Source: an uncultured bacterium
Lineage (GTDB): Bacteria; Bacillota; Clostridia; Lachnospirales; Lachnospiraceae
Assembly (NCBI GenBank): GCA_947574055.1
Contig: CANPIC010000005.1
Span: 22,133 to 86,132, forward strand
DNA length: 64,000 bases
Direction: 5' to 3'
Shown piece by piece: positions 63,845 through 64,000 of this stretch (positions within the stretch are counted from its first letter, which is position 1; the number at the start of each line of letters is the position of its first letter). The translations under genes were made by a program, and so were the position numbers. The notes below the pieces were generated by a model. The model was given only the letters and a program-made list of their open reading frames with translations. It did no database searches and had not been told where the DNA came from.

Positions 63845-64000
63845 TTCCAGTTCCGCAGCCTGGCTCCATGTCCCGCTGCCTCTGATAAAATCTCGCCCGC
63901 TTTCGCTGTCGATATTTTATCCGGTACATTCCGACTGGCTGCTGTTTCCAGTTCCGCAGCCTGGCTCCATGTCCCGCTGCCTCTGATAAAATCTCGCCCG
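63845..64000 (-). repeat. Tandem 101-bp structured repeat before the DUF4349 gene (cut by window end)
   Basis: One full unit (63850-63950) plus the start of a second copy (63951-64000); 63845-63899 equals 63946-64000 exactly. On the minus strand each unit forms GATAAAAT/ATTTTATC enclosing a GC-GAAA-GC hairpin, then GCAGC/GCTGC, and ends GCGGAAC, 6 bases before the GGAGG of the DUF4349 gene. The layout is that of the repeat at 30797-31008, but the bases of the stems differ and keep pairing. Confidence 0.82.

Overview
The window reads as core chromosome of an anaerobic, endospore-forming member of the Clostridia, most likely a Lachnospiraceae-type gut bacterium. This rests on a complete Rnf complex, a clostridial [FeFe]-hydrogenase, a class III (oxygen-sensitive) ribonucleotide reductase with its radical-SAM activase, a biotin-dependent Na+ pump cluster, a GerA/SpoVAF-type germination protein, a DUF1292 protein, sporulation-type promoters, and many ATGA-coupled gene pairs with GGAGG ribosome binding sites. 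I see no rRNA, tRNA, CRISPR array, insertion sequence or prophage. Most genes lie on the minus strand. || Layout. 1-3.5 kb: end of trpS, a very cysteine-rich Gly/Asn repeat protein with a sigma-K-like promoter, a DUF5662 gene and a GlgX-like protein that has lost its catalytic residues. 3.8-11.4 kb: DUF1292, a UvrD-type helicase, gltX, a group-B-like [FeFe]-hydrogenase and feoAB. 11.5-16.6 kb: spoVAF-like gene, dut, nrdG, nrdD and a one-helix membrane peptide. 16.6-22.6 kb: a tightly coupled MBL hydrolase/membrane MutS-like/RNase HI trio, a YgjP-type peptidase, an isochorismatase-fold hydrolase, a VanZ protein and a lipoprotein. 22.6-25.9 kb: tpiA, pgk, gapA. 26.1-32.4 kb: a heavy-metal permease and rnfCDGEAB, with a tandem structured repeat between rnfC and rnfD. 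32.5-39.5 kb: an RNase H-like nuclease, cheR, then cmk-ispH-rpsA (overlapping), a BaiN-like flavoprotein and an RpiR regulator. 39.5-41.5 kb: an apparently autoregulated TetR gene and a secreted LysM protein. 41.6-47.2 kb: the biotin/Na+ decarboxylase cluster behind a long repeated leader. 47.2-53.2 kb: two D,D-carboxypeptidases, D-lyxose isomerase, scpAB and a phosphoesterase. 53.3-64 kb: chemoreceptor, PF06541 membrane protein, rpsU, alaS, glyS, lipoprotein, recO, a small yqzL-like gene, era and a DUF4349 lipoprotein preceded by a second tandem repeat. || How the genes work together. Energy conservation dominates: lower glycolysis feeds reduced ferredoxin/NADH to the hydrogenase and to Rnf, and the decarboxylase cluster uses an OadB-type membrane subunit to couple decarboxylation to Na+ export, so two separate machines can charge the membrane. 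Anaerobic dNTP synthesis (NrdDG, Dut) and ferrous iron uptake (FeoAB) supply Fe-S- and radical-based metabolism. || The most interesting signal is a pair of unrelated loci (before rnfD and before the DUF4349 gene) that each carry tandem copies of a ~101-106 nt element. The elements differ in sequence but share a three-stem architecture, and each ends 6-7 nt before the Shine-Dalgarno. A second candidate is the threefold hairpin-plus-box module in the leader of the decarboxylase cluster.
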